Below the pieces are notes generated by a model. That model was given only the letters and a program-made list of their open reading frames with translations. It was not told the origin of the DNA and did no database searches. From positions 1 through 8,824 of the forward strand of contig JAQWZS010000102.1 of assembly GCA_029253325.1 (NCBI GenBank): a stretch of 8,824 bases of DNA, read 5' to 3'. This document shows positions 7,243 through 8,824 of the stretch, one piece after another; position 1 is the stretch's first letter, and every line of letters starts with the position of its first letter. Both the position numbers and the translations under genes were made by a program. The DNA is from Bacteroidia bacterium. GTDB lineage: Bacteria; Bacteroidota; Bacteroidia; NS11-12g; UBA9320.

Positions 7243-7317
7243 TGGGAACTGCTGGATTCGAACCAGCGACCCTCTGCTTGTAAGGCAGATGCTCTAAACC
7301 AACTGAGCTAAGCTCCC
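7243..7317 (-). tRNA. tRNA-Val, anticodon TAC
   Basis: The 75-nt gene folds into a complete cloverleaf. The acceptor stem is GGGAGCT paired with AGTTCCC (one G-U), the D arm is GCTC...GAGC, the anticodon stem TCTGC/GCAGA holds loop CTTACAA with anticodon TAC, the variable loop is GGGTC, and the T arm GCTGG/CCAGC holds loop TTCGAAT. The discriminator base is A. The genome-encoded bases after it read CA rather than CCA, so the CCA end must be added enzymatically. The anticodon reads GUA and GUG valine codons, and GUU/GUC when U34 is modified. It stands alone, with its own promoter and terminator. Confidence 0.98.
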
Positions 7318-7327
7318 AAAGGGGCTG

Positions 7328-7357
7328 CAAATATAATTTGGGTTAATTAAAAACAAA
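7328..7357 (-). promoter_or_regulatory. promoter of tRNA-Val
   Basis: On the minus strand, a -33 element TTTG (7354-7357) and a -7 element TATATTTG (7328-7335) are separated by 18 bases. This is an exact match to the Bacteroidota primary-sigma consensus TTTG/TAnnTTTG. The predicted start near 7321 leaves only about four bases before the mature tRNA 5' end at 7317. The perfect elements fit strong constitutive expression of a stable RNA. Confidence 0.8.
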
Positions 7358-7439
7358 ATATATTTATTGCTTGATTTCGCAGTTCGTTTCATCTTTTTTT
7401 TACCCTATGTTGGTTTTACAAGATGTGTTAAATTGCGGT

Positions 7440-7886
7440 ATGAGAGCATTGGTACAAAGGGTGTCCGAAGCCCATGTGAAAGTGGATGGCGAGAAAATTT
7501 CCTTTATTAATACTGGACTACTCGTATTTTTAGGGATTGAAAATTCAGATGAGGAATCAGACTTAGTTTGGTTAGCTAACAAAATCATCAAAATGCGACT
7601 ATTTGAGGATGATAATGGAAAAATGAACCAAAGTATTGAGGATATTAAAGGACAACTATTGATAGTAAGTCAGTTCACACTTCATGCTTCTACCAAAAAA
7701 GGGAATAGACCCTCTTTTATGGCTGCTGCACATCCAGGTGTTGCTTTACCTCTTTATCAAACCTTTGTATCAGAATGCCAAAAACAAATACCCACTCATA
7801 CAGGTCAGTTCGGAGCTATGATGCAAGTAGGTTTAATTAATGATGGACCAGTCACGATTTGGTTAGATAGTAGAAATAAAGAATGA
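7440..7886 (+). CDS. dtd: D-aminoacyl-tRNA deacylase
   Basis: This 148-residue cytosolic enzyme removes D-amino acids (and glycine mischarged on tRNA-Ala) from tRNAs, as a proof-reading step of translation. The N-terminus MRALVQRV and the two family motifs, SQFTL (77-81) and NDGPVTIW (134-141, containing the Gly-cisPro pair that inserts into the partner's active site), are all present, and the length is normal. The frame is open upstream as far as a TTG at 7371, but those 23 extra residues are not part of the family. The ATG at 7440 gives the canonical start, so I use it. A weak -7-like TATGTTGG lies at 7406-7413; the promoter is otherwise unclear. It lies between the divergent tRNA-Val gene and the HPPD gene and is unrelated to the lipid operon. 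Confidence 0.97.
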   Translation: MRALVQRVSEAHVKVDGEKISFINTGLLVFLGIENSDEESDLVWLANKIIKMRLFEDDNGKMNQSIEDIKGQLLIVSQFTLHASTKKGNRPSFMAAAHPGVALPLYQTFVSECQKQIPTHTGQFGAMMQVGLINDGPVTIWLDSRNKE

Positions 7887-7925
7887 GTCTTTTGGAGCTG
7901 TTTTTTTTATTATGAGGCTCAAGCA

Positions 7926-7933
7926 TAAATTTG
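7926..7933 (+). promoter_or_regulatory. -7 promoter element of the HPPD gene
   Basis: TAAATTTG is an exact match to the Bacteroidota -7 consensus TAnnTTTG. It lies 16 bases before the ATG at 7950, which predicts a start near 7940 and a very short leader. A clear TTTG at the -33 position is missing; only a T-rich run (about 7901-7908) lies there. The element suggests that the gene can be transcribed independently of the upstream deacylase gene. Confidence 0.5.
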
Positions 7934-7949
7934 CACTAAAATAATTTAC

Positions 7950-8824
7950 ATGAACCCTAGCACACAGACCTTACCTAAATTGTACGATGAGGCACAAGAT
8001 TTTATGCCATTGCTTGGCACCGACTACGTAGAATTATATGTTAGTAATAGCAAACAAGCTGCTCATTTTTATAAAACAGCGTTTGGTTTTCAAGGCATAG
8101 CTTATGCGGGATTGGAAACGGGTCTACAAGACAGAGAGAGTTATGTTCTCCAGCAGGATAAAATCAGATTGGTGCTTACTTCACCTTTAAAGAGCGGGAC
8201 AGACATAGGAAGACATATCGAATCGCATGGGGATGGGGTAAAGGTTGTTGCTCTATGGGTTCCGGATGCTACGGTTGCTTATAATGAAGCTATCAAGCGT
8301 GGAGCAAAACATTATATGATTCCTGTTACCGAAGAAGATACTAACGGAAAAGTAGTACGATCTGGAATTTATTCTTACGGAGAGACCGTTCATATCTTTG
8401 TTGAACGCAACGAATACAACGGAGTTTTTCTGCCTGGCTATACTTCATGGGAGTCTGCATACAACCCAACAAGCACTGGCTTAATGTACATAGATCATAT
8501 GGTCGGAAATGTGGGGTTGGGTGAGATGAATAGTTGGGTCAATTTTTATAAAGAGGTTCTTGGTTTTGCTCAGATTGTTTCTTTCGATGATAAGGATATT
8601 TCTACCGATTACACAGCACTAATGAGCAAGGTAATGAGTAATGGAAATGGAAGAATTAAGTTTCCAATCAATGAGCCTGCTGACGGTAAAAAGAAGTCTC
8701 AAATTGAAGAATATTTGGATTTTTATGAAGGCCCTGGAGTACAACATATCGCTGTTGCTACGAATGATATTATCAAAACAGTACGAGAATTGGTGGCAAG
8801 AGGAGTAGAATTTTTGCGTGTGCC
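7950..8824 (+). CDS. hpd: 4-hydroxyphenylpyruvate dioxygenase (3' end beyond window)
   Basis: This non-heme Fe(II) dioxygenase converts 4-hydroxyphenylpyruvate to homogentisate in tyrosine breakdown. The window holds 291 codons of a protein that is usually about 360-390 residues long. Two vicinal-oxygen-chelate domains are visible: the structural N-terminal one (about 24-150, starting GTDYVELYVSNSKQAAHFY) and the catalytic one from about 180. Two of the three iron ligands can be seen, His183 in YIDHMVGNV and His266 in GVQHIAVAT; the third (Glu) would lie beyond the edge. The FLPGYTSWES motif (160-169) before the second domain is typical of HPPD and separates it from hydroxymandelate synthase only weakly, but housekeeping HPPD is far more likely. 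The ATG at 7950 is the first in frame after the -7 element. The gene follows the deacylase gene by 63 bases with no convincing terminator between them. Confidence 0.95.
   Translation, partial: MNPSTQTLPKLYDEAQDFMPLLGTDYVELYVSNSKQAAHFYKTAFGFQGIAYAGLETGLQDRESYVLQQDKIRLVLTSPLKSGTDIGRHIESHGDGVKVVALWVPDATVAYNEAIKRGAKHYMIPVTEEDTNGKVVRSGIYSYGETVHIFVERNEYNGVFLPGYTSWESAYNPTSTGLMYIDHMVGNVGLGEMNSWVNFYKEVLGFAQIVSFDDKDISTDYTALMSKVMSNGNGRIKFPINEPADGKKKSQIEEYLDFYEGPGVQHIAVATNDIIKTVRELVARGVEFLRV

Noticed and set aside
1831..7317. Genomic island integrated at the tRNA-Val 3' end
   Set aside because: The operon lies downstream of the tRNA 3' end, a classic attachment position, but there is no integrase and no second copy of the tRNA 3' end in the window. 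The left boundary is not visible.
7400..7591. Minus-strand open frame of 63 codons
   Set aside because: Antisense to the start of the D-aminoacyl-tRNA deacylase gene, which is clearly the real gene.
7887..7949. Terminator after the deacylase gene (T-run near 7901-7908)
   Set aside because: The T-run is not preceded by a stable GC stem. The only pairing (GAGC with GCTC) would place the T-run in the loop.

Overview
The window looks like a low-GC Bacteroidota chromosome (Flavobacteriia/Cytophagia type). Three things point there: two exact TAnnTTTG (-7) promoter elements, A-rich ribosome-binding regions without strong Shine-Dalgarno sequences, and the gene families present. The exact lineage cannot be read from the sequence alone.

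Layout. Positions 1-7000 are all minus strand. Transcription appears to start upstream of 7000 and runs leftwards through five genes with almost no spacing: an OleD-like SDR reductase (6008-7000), a metallo-beta-lactamase-fold hydrolase (5203-6021), a PaaK/F390-synthetase-like adenylate-forming enzyme (3922-5202), a beta-ketoacyl synthase III/OleA-like condensing enzyme (2937-3944) and a membrane-bound di-iron oxygenase of the fatty acid hydroxylase superfamily, alkylglycerol monooxygenase (AGMO)-like subgroup (1831-2940). The junctions are a 14-base overlap, a TAAATG abutment, a 23-base overlap and an ATGA overlap. After a 79-base gap comes the N-terminal part of an AsmA-like protein (1-1751), which runs off the left edge.

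Positions 7001-7440 hold a candidate promoter for the operon with a palindrome in its spacer, the tRNA-Val(TAC) terminator, the tRNA-Val gene (minus strand) and its promoter. To the right, on the plus strand, lie two housekeeping genes: D-aminoacyl-tRNA deacylase (7440-7886) and 4-hydroxyphenylpyruvate dioxygenase (7950 to beyond the right edge).

Interpretation. The catalytic residues of all five operon enzymes appear intact. The set reads as a small lipid-type biosynthetic pathway: condensation of acyl thioesters (KAS III/OleA-like), ketoreduction (OleD-like SDR), carboxylate activation (adenylate-forming enzyme), hydrolysis (MBL fold) and oxidation or cleavage of a lipid tail by the AGMO-like membrane enzyme. 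The AsmA-like protein may place or transport the lipid in the envelope. The product is not known to me. The resemblance to the olefin (OleABCD) pathway, with OleB and OleC apparently replaced by unrelated folds, is the most interesting aspect of the window. It is an inference from family membership and gene order.
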